Assembly (NCBI GenBank): GCA_023053545.1
Contig: JAKZAN010000004.1
Location: forward strand, 2,170,001 to 2,234,000
From: Lepidurus packardi
Taxonomy: Eukaryota > Arthropoda > Branchiopoda > Notostraca > Triopsidae
Direction: 5' to 3'
Length of the DNA stretch: 64,000 nt
This document shows, piece after piece, positions 32,310 through 42,316 of the stretch. How positions within the stretch are numbered: the first letter of the stretch is position 1; each line of letters starts with the position of its first letter. The notes below the pieces were generated by a model. That model was not told where the DNA came from. It worked only from the letters and a program-made list of their open reading frames with translations, and did no database searches. The position numbers were made by a program, and so were the translations under genes.

Positions 32310-33413
32310 ATGAGTAAATCAAGGGCGCAGTTTTTTAAAAATTGTCTACGCGATCTTGAACGTAGAGCAAATTTGCCTGCGTCGGCCTACGATAGTTCTT
32401 CAAGAGCGCCCATACTGATTAGTAACGAACATTTTGAGAAGTTTAGGCAGGCGTGTTTTTCAAAGAAAACAGAGTTCGATGCTTACCCTCTCCCGAAGCG
32501 TATGGCAATATGGCAATCTCAGAGTTTTAATATTGACCAAATTGACATAACTGCTTCCAGTACTTTGCCCGAGCGTTTGAGCGAATGTTTAGCTTTGTGC
32601 AGCAATGGAGATGGGAATTGTTTCTACAATTCCGCTTCTTTGTCTTTGTTCGGCAACCAAAGGCATGCCGTTGAGTTGCGCTGCCGAGTTTTGGTCGAAT
32701 TAGCAACCAATTATGAGTTGTACTCCAGGGAGTCGGCAGGATACCTCTCGATGAAACAAATTGGCCTAGTCGAGTACTCAGGATTCACTTTCGACCGTGT
32801 TAAATTCACGGGCGTTGACTCAGAGTGCCCTACAGGTAGTCCACCGGCGGAAGACTGTTTTAAGTACTATTCCATGGAACACGCCAGGGATCGGGAATAT
32901 TCGAGCATTATTGCATTCCCAGCTTTGGCTAATGTTTGTAAGATAGCCGTGGAGTCAGTTTATCCGAAAGCGGATGGAATCAGAGCATCTCATCAAGCGA
33001 ATTTTTTAAACGAGACGTTTTCACCAAGCGGTGCCGTTTCCTCTGAAACTATTCGAATTTTGTGGACTGGGCTTTTGGCAAACTTCACGAAGAAGGAAAA
33101 TGGACGTTTAGTCCCTCCAACATCCTGGAATCCCATTCATTTTGTGCCTGTGATTGAGCGTGCTAGTCAGTCACCCCTCTTTTTGTCAGAGAACTGCACT
33201 CTTCCGGTTCTTGATGTGGTAGAAACTGCGTCAGTTATTCCCAGTCATCCAATTGAAACTGCAAATGTGATAACACCTGTTGCAGTTTCTTTTTGCAGCT
33301 CTATGCAAAATAGTAGTAGCGCTGTTAGTTCAGGGCTTCGCGAGTCGTTCTCGCATGAAAATTCAAGCTCAGATTTTGAATTGTCTTTCCCCAAAAGCTT
33401 TTGCCGCAAATAA
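32310..33413 (+). CDS. OTU-like N-terminal part of the MULE transposon protein, copy 2
   Basis: 367 codons from an ATG about 160 bp downstream of a TATA/initiator pair. The OTU-like cysteine-protease motif DGDGNCFYNSASLSLFG is at about residues 98-114 and a matching His motif (WNPIHFVPVI) at about residues 271-280, the Cys/His pair expected of this fold. Whether it cleaves ubiquitin-like proteins or is only structural is unknown. The C-terminal third is Ser-rich. In copy 1 the same OTU region is continuous with the zinc fingers. Here the frame stops at 33413, while the finger region is open in the +1 frame from 33280, so a frameshift probably separates them. Confidence 0.75.
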   Translation: MSKSRAQFFKNCLRDLERRANLPASAYDSSSRAPILISNEHFEKFRQACFSKKTEFDAYPLPKRMAIWQSQSFNIDQIDITASSTLPERLSECLALCSNGDGNCFYNSASLSLFGNQRHAVELRCRVLVELATNYELYSRESAGYLSMKQIGLVEYSGFTFDRVKFTGVDSECPTGSPPAEDCFKYYSMEHARDREYSSIIAFPALANVCKIAVESVYPKADGIRASHQANFLNETFSPSGAVSSETIRILWTGLLANFTKKENGRLVPPTSWNPIHFVPVIERASQSPLFLSENCTLPVLDVVETASVIPSHPIETANVITPVAVSFCSSMQNSSSAVSSGLRESFSHENSSSDFELSFPKSFCRK

Positions 33414-36400
33414 TGGAGAGCACGAAGAAAATGTCACTAAAGCCATTTCATCGAATGGTAAAACACCTGGTGTGAAGTCAGGCAGAGTAGTATCTCATAC
33501 CAAGCAAGGGCCTTCAAAATTTTCGTGCAAAGGATGTGAAACTACGTTCAAAACAAATCAAAATTTGGAGAATCACATAAACAAGCGCTGCAAGTTTCAG
33601 CTAGGAAAACAAAGCTCTAGTCAGATTCTGCTTGCCGAGCAAGAATCTAAGGGCTTTACGTGCAAAGACTGTAAAACCGTTTTCACAAGGAAGAGCAATT
33701 TGAAGTTGCATATAGAAAGGAAAAGATGTAGCAAGTCTAGTTTTGAGTGCCCGCAGTGTAGTTTGCAGTTTTCTAGAACAGACATGCTCACCCGTCATGT
33801 AGAATTAGTTCATTCTCTTGAATTAGGCTCTAGTCAAATTTTGCTTGCCGAGCAAGGATCTAAAGGCTTTACGTGCAAAGACTGTAAAACCGTTTTCACA
33901 AGAAAGAGCAATTTGAAGTTGCATATAGAAAAGAAAAGATGTAGCAAGTCTAGTTTTGAGTGCCCACAGTTTAGTTTGCAGTTTTCTAGAGCAGACATGC
34001 TCACCCGTCATGTAGAATTAGTTCATTCTCTTGAATTAGAAGAAACACGTACTTCTGAGGAGATCCCCTTAATTGGCCCGGTAGACAAGGAGCATTCCTT
34101 AAACGTGATTTCAGTTGACAAGCAGCAATTGCACATCTTAGTCGAGTTAGATCAGTCAGAGCCGACTTACGACCCAGTAATAAATTCTGCGTTTCAGAGC
34201 AGTGTTAGTGGTAGCGTGTCTGCTGATACCATTAATTGCAGTACTTTAGTCATCGATTCTGACGACGAATTCTGTAACGTTGCTAGAAAAAAGAGAAAGC
34301 TCGAACAGAAACCAAGAATAATTTGCTATCACCCTGGCTGTGAAGAGAAGCTGTCACATCTGACGTCTTATGTTAAGCATGTTAACAATAAACATGGTTT
34401 GTCCTGCCAGCTAGAGAAATTCAGTTTTTCTAACGAGAACAGTTTCATGTCGTGGAAAACAGAGATCGAAAGAAATGCTTGTGTTAGTTTCCGTAATCGA
34501 AGGGGAGCTCGGAAGTGCACTAGTTACAGTATAACAACCTACGTGTGCAATCGCTCTTTCTCGTATAAAAATCGGGGTACAGGCAAACGTGCCTTGAAGC
34601 GACTAAAGTCTTGTTGTACGGGTGTCCGTTGTACCAGCTTTATAATTGCGCTAGTATCGCACCTTACAAAAAGAATTAAGGTTACATGTTGCCTAACTCA
34701 TGTTGGCCATGATCGTTTACCAGGTCGTTGTCGCCTTCATAAGGGAACAGAAGAAGAATTACAACATAAGCTTATGATCGGAATCCCTAAACGCAAAATT
34801 GTTGAGAGTTGTATGGCAGAACCCATCACCAGTGATGTACTTTCTAGGGATCAGGCCGTTACCATGAAAGATTTACATAACATAGCTCAGAAAAACCCGA
34901 GCGTTTTCCGGAAACATAAGATCGATTCTGAGAGCGTTGACTTGTGGATCCAACAAATGGCAACAGAGGAATATAATCCGGTATTTCTGTATAAAAAGCA
35001 AAACGTTGCAGATGAAGGTGTTGCAGAATTAGGTGTTGAAAACTTTGCTCTAGGCATTATGTACGAGGATCAGCAGGAAGCCTTAAAGAAGTATGCCCAT
35101 AAATGTATATGCATAGACAGTACTTACCAGGTTAACCAGTATATGTTTGTTTTGACAACGCTTCTCGTCTTGTCTGAAGATCGATCGGGTTATCCGGTTG
35201 CTTTTCTTCTAAGTGATAGAGAGAATAGAGAAGTATATCGTTTATTCTTTTCCAAAATTAAAGAAAAGGTTGGTAGTATTAAAACTTTGGAATTTATGAG
35301 TGACATGGCAGATCAATTCTGGCTTGCCTGGAAAGATGTTTTTGACGTTTCGATTACCACCAGGCGCATTTGCATTTGGCATGTAGAAAGAGCGTGGCAC
35401 AAAAGATTGCACGATCATCCCCGTGCGGACACGGAAGTTATCAACAACATTCTGTCTCTACTCGGCCATTTAATCCGGATTAGAGAGAAAAGTATCTTTC
35501 AAAGACGTTTGCAAGCTTTCCTGACGTACGCAGAAGAACACCATCCAATGTTCTTGGCTTACTTTGTTGAATATTATGTTCCGAGAGAAAGTGAATGGTC
35601 AGGTTATAACTGTGAACAAATGCTAGTTAAAACGAACATGACTGCGGAAGCATACCATAAAGAATTGAAATATGGTGTGATGAAAAATAAGAGTAATAAA
35701 AGACTTGACTCACTAGTTGAAGATCTCGAGAGATACACAAAGAAGAGAGCTTATAAGGAGGTTTTAATTCGTCAAAGAGGCTTGAGTACAAATACTATTG
35801 TGGAAACTAACCGCCGGCACAAACGATCCGATACGATTAAAGATGAAGACGTAATTGTTCTGGGAAAAAATGCATGGAAGGTCAAGTCTCAACAACAGGC
35901 GGATACGTATTACGATGTTGTTCGCTTTTTCGACGAATTGTGCGAATGCATTAATAGATGTGGATTTTGCGCAGCTTGCAGGGAAGTATTTTGGTGCTCG
36001 TGTGACGATTTTTATAATTATCATTTCGTCTGCAAGCATATCCATAGAGTTACAACAGTTTTAAGTGACAATCTGCGTCATTCACGTGTCATAGGAGCGG
36101 CATTAGTAGAGCAACAGATCGCTGAAAATGCCCAGCTAGAAAAGTTAGCTAGAACAACTAAACCGCCAGCCGTTTCCTTGGCAAACATTCGTAGAGACTT
36201 GCGCGAGATTCTTAATACGTTAACAACTGATCCTGTAGCCATCCGTGATTTGGAGATTCTTGTGGCTACAGCAAGACTTGTTAACAGTAGACCACCAGAG
36301 GAAAAGATAGTAAAAGAGACGTTCGAAAAATTAATTGACGTCCGTTCTAATGCCAAATTTATACCTCAAAGAGAATTTCATCGGACGCGCAAGCCGTACA

Positions 36401-36786
36401 ATAACAAACCATCGAATGTCTTTCCAAGACATGGATTTAGCGATCAGCCATCCGACGTTTTAGATGACATCGTACCGCAACTCTGCGCTGGTTGCAGCAA
36501 ACGAAACGATCCTGATGACGACCTTGATGATGATATTACTTGGGTTTGTTGCAGCGTGTGTAAGTCTTGGTTTCATATAACTTGCGCTCACAAGCAGCAG
36601 CCAGATTTATGCCTAAATAGTATACCAATGGACGACTTACATGATATTCAGTACATATGTCTTGTCTGTGTTAATGAAAGGGATAATGTAGTATTGCTTT
36701 GCATTTCGATCCTCAACTCACCACTGCTGGCCCAGACCCCTGATCCGAAAAGTGGTTTCGAAACCTCTCACCAAACCCCACTTTGA
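33280..36786 (+). CDS. C2H2/MULE transposase/SWIM/PHD part, copy 2
   Basis: 1,168 codons open in the +1 frame relative to the OTU part. Order: five C2H2-type fingers (about 33520-34040; the last has Phe in place of one Cys, CPQFSLQF); a FAR1/FLYWCH-like region (TYVCNRSFSYKN, RCTSFIIA, HDRLPGR); a MULE transposase core with CIDSTYQVNQY, MSDMADQFWLAW and TAEAYHKELK as candidate catalytic sites; a SWIM finger, CSCDDFYNYHFVCKH; and a PHD finger (CAGCSKRND..., WVCCSVCKSWFHITCAH..., YICLVC). The last about 30 codons look like read-through into flanking DNA. A PHD finger suggests chromatin-guided targeting (inference). Real translation probably starts upstream in the OTU part. Confidence 0.8.
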   Translation: MQFLFAALCKIVVALLVQGFASRSRMKIQAQILNCLSPKAFAANNGEHEENVTKAISSNGKTPGVKSGRVVSHTKQGPSKFSCKGCETTFKTNQNLENHINKRCKFQLGKQSSSQILLAEQESKGFTCKDCKTVFTRKSNLKLHIERKRCSKSSFECPQCSLQFSRTDMLTRHVELVHSLELGSSQILLAEQGSKGFTCKDCKTVFTRKSNLKLHIEKKRCSKSSFECPQFSLQFSRADMLTRHVELVHSLELEETRTSEEIPLIGPVDKEHSLNVISVDKQQLHILVELDQSEPTYDPVINSAFQSSVSGSVSADTINCSTLVIDSDDEFCNVARKKRKLEQKPRIICYHPGCEEKLSHLTSYVKHVNNKHGLSCQLEKFSFSNENSFMSWKTEIERNACVSFRNRRGARKCTSYSITTYVCNRSFSYKNRGTGKRALKRLKSCCTGVRCTSFIIALVSHLTKRIKVTCCLTHVGHDRLPGRCRLHKGTEEELQHKLMIGIPKRKIVESCMAEPITSDVLSRDQAVTMKDLHNIAQKNPSVFRKHKIDSESVDLWIQQMATEEYNPVFLYKKQNVADEGVAELGVENFALGIMYEDQQEALKKYAHKCICIDSTYQVNQYMFVLTTLLVLSEDRSGYPVAFLLSDRENREVYRLFFSKIKEKVGSIKTLEFMSDMADQFWLAWKDVFDVSITTRRICIWHVERAWHKRLHDHPRADTEVINNILSLLGHLIRIREKSIFQRRLQAFLTYAEEHHPMFLAYFVEYYVPRESEWSGYNCEQMLVKTNMTAEAYHKELKYGVMKNKSNKRLDSLVEDLERYTKKRAYKEVLIRQRGLSTNTIVETNRRHKRSDTIKDEDVIVLGKNAWKVKSQQQADTYYDVVRFFDELCECINRCGFCAACREVFWCSCDDFYNYHFVCKHIHRVTTVLSDNLRHSRVIGAALVEQQIAENAQLEKLARTTKPPAVSLANIRRDLREILNTLTTDPVAIRDLEILVATARLVNSRPPEEKIVKETFEKLIDVRSNAKFIPQREFHRTRKPYNNKPSNVFPRHGFSDQPSDVLDDIVPQLCAGCSKRNDPDDDLDDDITWVCCSVCKSWFHITCAHKQQPDLCLNSIPMDDLHDIQYICLVCVNERDNVVLLCISILNSPLLAQTPDPKSGFETSHQTPL
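33614..34039 (+). repeat. 213-bp in-frame tandem duplication of two zinc fingers
   Basis: Unit 1 is 33614-33826 and unit 2 is 33827-34039, about 95% identical, 71 codons each. Each unit encodes SSQILLAEQ..., CKDCKTVFTRKSNLKLHIE and a second finger ending in DMLTRHVELVHSLEL. Unit 2 has lost one finger cysteine. Confidence 0.95.
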
Positions 36787-36882
36787 ACTAGAGTTTGGCC
36801 AGTGGAAACATGTGAGTTCGGGAACTCGAGTTGAAATCCCACTTGAACTCGAGTTCAGCCGGCAGTGGAAACACACTCTAAA
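36750..36882. mobile_element. Possible PIF/Harbinger end fragment
   Basis: The stretch ends GGCAGTGGAAACACACTCT and carries ACTCGAGTT repeats. Its style resembles the GCAGTGGGAACACAGCC end of copy B, so it may be the right end of another PIF/Harbinger element. No partner end was found. Confidence 0.35.
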
Positions 36883-37079
36883 AGAGGAACAGAATCCGAG
36901 TGAACAAAGTCGAAATTTGCCGATCAAGAAAATTCGACGATCAAGAAATTTTGTTTGAAAATGATGAAAACTTGCAACCTTCGACACAGGCATTTGAAAT
37001 TATCATGCCCGGACCCTCAGGGTGCAACGAGCGTCCACCGAAAGAGGATAAGGTCGCATTCTCCAATTTTGAATACCTT

Positions 37080-37293
37080 GCAAGAAACCCGAAGTGAATT
37101 TTACGCCGTCATGTCCAAATTAATCCAGCCTCAGGAAAATGTTCACGAAGCGGACATTTTCGGAAAATTAGTAGCTACGTCAATGAAGAAGCTATCAAAG
37201 ACGCGATATTTGAAAGCAAAGAGAGGAATTCAGACCATATTAAATGATCTAGAAGAAGAAGAACTCGAATACGATATAAAATGTACTCAGTGA
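37080..37293 (+). pseudogene. BESS-motif C-terminus of a MADF/Myb-type protein
   Basis: The frame ending at 37293 contains ADIFGKLVATSMKKLSKTRY followed by ILNDLEEEE, which fits the BESS protein-interaction motif found at the C-terminus of arthropod MADF proteins and of transposon-associated relatives. The N-terminal DNA-binding half is not found nearby. It is probably the accessory gene remnant of the element whose end is at 36750-36882, and it is cut on the right by LTR element B. Confidence 0.6.
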
Positions 37294-37898
37294 ATTAATT
37301 TTGTCACGGCCTGAATAGGTCATTGCTTAATTTCTGCATGATCAGCGTCCCTACAACAAGATTCAGTGCTTAGTCAGCTATCTCCGAGTGTGAGATGTGC
37401 TGACGGGGCATCGAGTCTTGGCGTAGGGTCAGCAAGCTTTGCATGTTGCAGCATAGGGCACCCGAGAACCTCCGTTCCGGCGTCTCAAGTAACCTGGCGC
37501 CTTGCTCTGGTTGACATTCCAGCGAGGAACGAGGGGGCCCTCGTGGTGTATAAAAGGGGGTTGCGTGTTAGGCTGTGTTCCCACTGCCATCTTAACCCGG
37601 GTTAGCGAGCGAAATTAACCCGGATTAACTAACCCGAGTGTTTCCACTAGCCAAACTTGGGTTGAAAGTGGTGTTAGACACCGTCAGGGTTAACCCCATT
37701 TTGAAATGGGGTTATCCCAACAAAGTCGGGTTGAGACGTTGTGCGCTTCTGCATTGAGGGGGAGTTACGTGTATTGTAAACAAACGCTGCTTTTACCTAG
37801 TGCCAAGCTTCGTTAGTGCCAAACAAACGCTGGAAAGTAAGAAGTGTTTCTTCCTAAAAGAACTATAAATAAATTAATCGTTGTTGTTAAAGAAAGCT

Positions 37899-38724
37899 AT
37901 GGCTGAATTGAAGAAAAAGAGGTCGAATTGGTCAACCGAAGAGACTAGATGTCTAATTAGTATGTGGGGAGACCCCGAGATGCAAGCCAAATTTGATAGC
38001 ATGAAGAGGAAGGAGTGTCTTTTTAAAGAACTTCAAAATAAAATGTTGGCAAATGGATTCCCCCGTGCTTGGGAACAAATCCGTGAAAAAATCAAGAATC
38101 TGAAAAGGGAATATCGGGATTCCCTTAAGGCAATCTCACAGAGTGGAGCCGGGGACCTCGAAACAGACGAAAATATCTTCTTTGATGATATGCACGACAT
38201 ACTGGGGCGTCGTCCGTCTTCGAATCCAGTTGAGATATTGGATTCGGTGTCCCCGGTTTCACCTATGCCTCCTTCCGTCACTCCTACAGAGGACTTAGCT
38301 CAAGGATCAGCTTTGGCCAGCGAATCTGACGGTAACTAGTTTAGTCAATACAAGGACGTAAATGAATATTATACAAATACTAGAGACGGGCTGCGAACTC
38401 CCAACCCCTCCTATTAGAAAGCGGAGGAAACAGGAGGACACGAGAATGGCCTCCTTGGATTCTGTACTCCATACTCTAGTCGAACGCGACGCAGAATACC
38501 TGGAACATCAGCGGGAGATCCTCAAGACTTTAACTGATCGGAAAGAGAAAGAAGAAGAACGTCACAAAAGAGAAGAGGAACGTTTAGCAAGGGATGAAGA
38601 ATGGCGCTAAAGGGAAGAAGAGCGCTTGAGAAAGGATGAGGAACGAAAGGACAAAATATTAGAATTGATGGCCATGTTGGTAGAAAATTCGAAAGAGAAA
38701 GAGACTCGTCCTAAGCGCAAATGA
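37899..38724 (+). pseudogene. Myb/SANT-like accessory protein of PIF/Harbinger copy B
   Basis: Exon 1 runs from the ATG at 37899 to 38331: a basic head and a trihelix/Myb-like DNA-binding region (NWSTEETRCLISMWGD..., RAWEQIREKIKNLKREY), then the conserved RRPSSNPVEILDSVSPV. A 52-nt GT-AG intron (38332-38383) leads into exon 2, a Lys/Glu-rich coiled coil (RKEKEEERHKREEERLARDE) ending at TGA 38722-38724. One in-frame stop, TAA at 38608-38610, interrupts exon 2. The role is DNA binding and transposase partner, by family knowledge. The paired gene in copy A has the same exon layout. Confidence 0.8.
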
Positions 38725-38802
38725 ACATATTTCTACTTTCTTGCAGTGCAATAAAACAGTTCAACATTTACGTATTGTTTTGTGTTTAGTATTCCATCAA
38801 TC

Positions 38803-39936
38803 TTAATCTACATTTGCACACAGAGCATTCCTTACGGCATCCGGCAACGTGGTGGCTGGTCTGCAGTTAGGGTCTGGTTCCTGAACATTTTGGGGAACTT
38901 CGTTGGGTCTGATTTGAAAGCATGAATCGAAGAAGTCACCTTGCTCTTCGCATATGTTATGCAGAATGCAGCAAGCGTATATAATCCGATTTATTCGTCG
39001 GATGTTGGTGTCGTTCCTTTTAAGAAGACACCGCCAGCGCCCTTTCAGCTTGCCAAATGTCCTCTCGACAACCATTCTGTTGCTGCTGAGAATGTTGTTA
39101 AACCTCTCTTTCTCAGCAGTAAGGTTGTGAGTTGGGTACGGCTTCATTAGCCAGGAAAGAAGTGGGTAAGCTGCGTCCCCAATTATGTAATATGGGATGT
39201 TTACACCGTTGATTCTTTTGGTTTGGTTCGGGAACAACTTTTTCTGCTGACCAAGCTGGTAAAGTTGGCTGTGCGCTAGTATTCTAGCATCATGCACTGA
39301 GCCAGGCCAGCCGACATTAGTGTTTATGAAGCGTCCTTGAAAGTCAACGACAGCTTGCAGAACAACGGTATAGCCCCCCTTTCGTACGCAATAATAATCA
39401 CTGGGGTATTCAGTGGGAGCTAAGATGGGGATGTGAGTACCATCTATTGCACCAACACACTGGGGCCTTTTTCTCCGTCTGAAATTTGAGACACTGTCCT
39501 GAAGCGCACGGTCATCAGGCATTTTGATGATCAAGTTCCCTAATATGACCACTAAACAATCGCATGTTTCGTGAAAAGTACGCCATGCCGTGCTCCTACC
39601 TATGCCAAATATGTGGGAGAGAGATCTGAATTCAATGTTGGTGCCAAGACGCCATAACGTCAAGGCAACACGTTTTTCGCAGCTGACAGGAACGCGAAAA
39701 CTTGTAACCTTCTTTGAAATAGTTTCACGTAAGAGATTACAGATATAATGAAACGTACGACGAGTTACGCGTAGGTTAAGTTTCCACTCTTTGTCAGTCC
39801 AAAGCCGGTTCATAATATCTGACCAAAAAGTTTCAGCACGCTTTACTCTCCAAAGTGATCTATGCGACGCTTTTGTTGCCATAACCTTGCAAATCATATT
39901 GACAAGCAACATGTTCCGGATGGAATCCGGAAGCAA
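38803..39936 (-). CDS. PIF/Harbinger transposase (DDE_Tnp_4), copy B
   Basis: 377 codons on the minus strand, open from ATG to stop. It has a helix-turn-helix region (IFGIGRSTAWRTFHETCD) and the catalytic core CVGAIDGTHIPIL, GWPGSVHDARIL, IGDAAYPLLSW and SSNRMVVERTFGKLKGRW, supplying the DDE residues. It faces the Myb-like gene tail to tail with about 80 bp between. With intact inverted ends, this element lacks only an undamaged partner protein, since the accessory gene has one stop. The 40 extra N-terminal residues relative to copy A (TKASHRSLWRVKRAETFW...) look genuine. Confidence 0.9.
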   Translation of the reverse strand: MLPDSIRNMLLVNMICKVMATKASHRSLWRVKRAETFWSDIMNRLWTDKEWKLNLRVTRRTFHYICNLLRETISKKVTSFRVPVSCEKRVALTLWRLGTNIEFRSLSHIFGIGRSTAWRTFHETCDCLVVILGNLIIKMPDDRALQDSVSNFRRRKRPQCVGAIDGTHIPILAPTEYPSDYYCVRKGGYTVVLQAVVDFQGRFINTNVGWPGSVHDARILAHSQLYQLGQQKKLFPNQTKRINGVNIPYYIIGDAAYPLLSWLMKPYPTHNLTAEKERFNNILSSNRMVVERTFGKLKGRWRCLLKRNDTNIRRINRIIYACCILHNICEEQGDFFDSCFQIRPNEVPQNVQEPDPNCRPATTLPDAVRNALCANVD

Positions 39937-41045
39937 GTCAATGTCGGAGGGATAACTCCGAAACGCACGAATTGCCTTTGAATAATCATTTTAATGTGCG
40001 ACCCGCGACAGTTAGACCACTTTCCTGACTGCACGACCTACCCTTTGTTTTATGACAGTCCGTCGCTTGACCATCGAACTGGTATGCCTAAGCGGGGCCG
40101 GCTGCTGCCCGTTCTCGTGGAGGCTGGAACCAGAGGTCCAGCGACGGTCCATTATGTTGTAAAACTGGGCAGAAAATTGACTCCGACGACTGACAGTTAG
40201 GCAAGGGGTACCCTTTGCATGGAACCCCTTGAGAAGATTTGTTACCCCAAAAAAACCTAACTGCAGACACATGTGCGAAAGACATTTTCCGCATGGATCT
40301 AACAGACAAAGGACTTGTGACTATTTAACAGACTGTCTTTTTCGCCCAGGCCAGTTACTTTTAGTTTTTCGTGAAAGGTGCTCTCGAACTCGAACTCGTA
40401 CATCGCCTCGAAATTCGTCGAAGCATTGTGGCATAGAAATTTAGTGTTTTGTTAGTTTTTGTGTTTGTTCGCCTGGCAATCGGGCAAATATAGAATTAGT
40501 CACAAACCACACCGATCTCGTTTCCTTCGTTAAAACTTCGTTCGTCCAATGCGTCGTTCCACGCATTTCACAACAACATCCTTCTGCGACGAATTGCAGT
40601 GATGTTCAGCAAAGCAATCATAACCTCCATATCGTTGCTTTCATTTATTTGATCCGAAAGAAGGTGAGAGGGAAGGGGAAGAGCAGGCGTTAGTGGATCT
40701 AATTGTAAAGTACATTTAGAAACAAATATTACTGTATAATTTACAAATATTACTGCGATGGATCGATAAAAAGCTCCATAGTTCGTAAACGAAAAGAAAC
40801 ATAACGTTTTCGTCCATAGCAAATCTCGGATGCGGTTTCTCCTTATGTTGTTTTTATGTTTCAATTGTTGTTGTTTACATATTTCTAGTGTGATATAAGG
40901 TAATACGGTCCGATTAAACGATTTCAAATATCAATATATGGTTAAAGTCGATACCAATCCTAACCCGGTTACATATTTTATGTGCCAATGGGAACACGTG
41001 TTAGGCCAACCCGGGTTACGCTAACTCAACACCGGTGTTAGGTTT
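39937..41045. other. Non-coding right part of PIF/Harbinger copy B
   Basis: No gene recognised. Several short open frames exist but lack family features. The end carries AACCCGGTTA-type subterminal motifs. Confidence 0.6.
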
Positions 41046-41180
41046 GCAGTGGGAACACAGCCTTAGAGTGGTGGTCGACTCGGTGGTTAGAGGGTCGCTG
41101 GTTAGAGAGTCGGTTGTTGTAGCCCTTAAGTTGAGCATTTGTACCACTGAACCCTGTAACCGACTTAAGGCCCCGGTTCA

Positions 41181-42316
41181 CCAACTTTGGAGATTTTTTT
41201 CGATCATAGATGGCACTAGTGTTTTTTCTTAATTTAGCTCCTCTATGTTATATTCTTAACAACAGATGACAGTATCTGCAACTAGCGCGAAACTTGAAAG
41301 TTCGTGGACAGTGCGTTGTAGGTAACGCCCACTAAATATAGGATCACGACTTACCTACACTATTATTGGATACGGGTCTGTCATTGGCTTATTCAAGTAA
41401 CACGGACAAGTTTAGTATAAGCGTTTCTTGGAAATTTATGTGTTATTAAAAAACATGAGATTAGTCTGGTGCATTTTACAATTTTTTGCAAATATTTTGC
41501 AAGAAAGATTAAATTATACTATTACTGTAGTGATACTGATTTTCTGGATTTTTCTTAAATTTTAACATTTTTATACACAATTTAATTTCCATAACGAAGG
41601 CTTTCATTGATTACAATTAACTTATTTTCCTTTCAAGAGTAAAACATTGCAAAATCAAATCGCACCACTTATGAAGTACAAAATAGAACGGTCTTATGTG
41701 TTGTGCATTGAATTAAGAATAAATGAATTGCGAGCAGTGTAGTAATCATTTAATTTTTGTAATGGAAAATAATAAAACAGCAAACAATTTAAAATTAACT
41801 TTGAAATCACTACATGCGACTACAGGGCTAAAATTATTGGAACTAATTATGTCTGGAATAGCAATGTAAAGTGGATTACGTTCAAGTTGAATGGTATAAT
41901 TGAAATGCATTTACTCAAACGAAAAACAATAAAGAAACTACTTCAATACCGTATATTAGTGCTTTTACATTTGACATACACCTCTATATTTTTTTTCTTT
42001 ACGTACACCGAAAGGCAGGGTATTTACACTGACCGGTGTAGGAAAAGGTAATGTCCCGTGTGACACGGCAGTCCCAAGACAATTGCATTTCATATTGAAC
42101 AGACACCAATGAGCAGTAAGATTCGCTGTTTCCTCGTTACTTTGGCCTTATATTCATAGCCTGAAGTGGTAAAGAAAGGAAAATAACAACATGATCATAC
42201 TTCATCAGCATTATTATCTGAGAACTTGTCTTACGAACAGTTGTGATAAGAGCAAAATTGTATTGTATTTCGTGTTTCGTATACTGAAAGTTTTAATTTT
42301 ACGTGAAATCGAAATA
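41181..42316. other. 5' non-coding region of Kolobok-like element 2
   Basis: AT-rich, about 1.1 kb, no coding region or clear promoter motif seen. Confidence 0.6.

Larger units (their letters stand above)
37571..41062. mobile_element. PIF/Harbinger transposon copy B, both ends present
   Basis: 17-bp perfect inverted ends, GGCTGTGTTCCCACTGC (37571-37587) and GCAGTGGGAACACAGCC (41046-41062), are flanked by 3-bp target duplications TTA (37568-37570 and 41063-41065), the superfamily signature. Subterminal TTAACCCGG/AACCCGGGTTA motifs recur at both sides. It carries a Myb-like accessory gene and a transposase gene tail to tail. It landed about 15 bp after the TATA box of LTR element B. Confidence 0.95.

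Noticed and set aside
23058-36786. The two OTU-MULE stretches as halves of one split element
   Set aside because: Both contain the complete OTU and finger regions and differ in sequence, so they are separate copies.
40012-40444. Cys/His pattern resembling a THAP finger
   Set aside because: Spacing and the AVPTY-like residues of THAP domains are absent.
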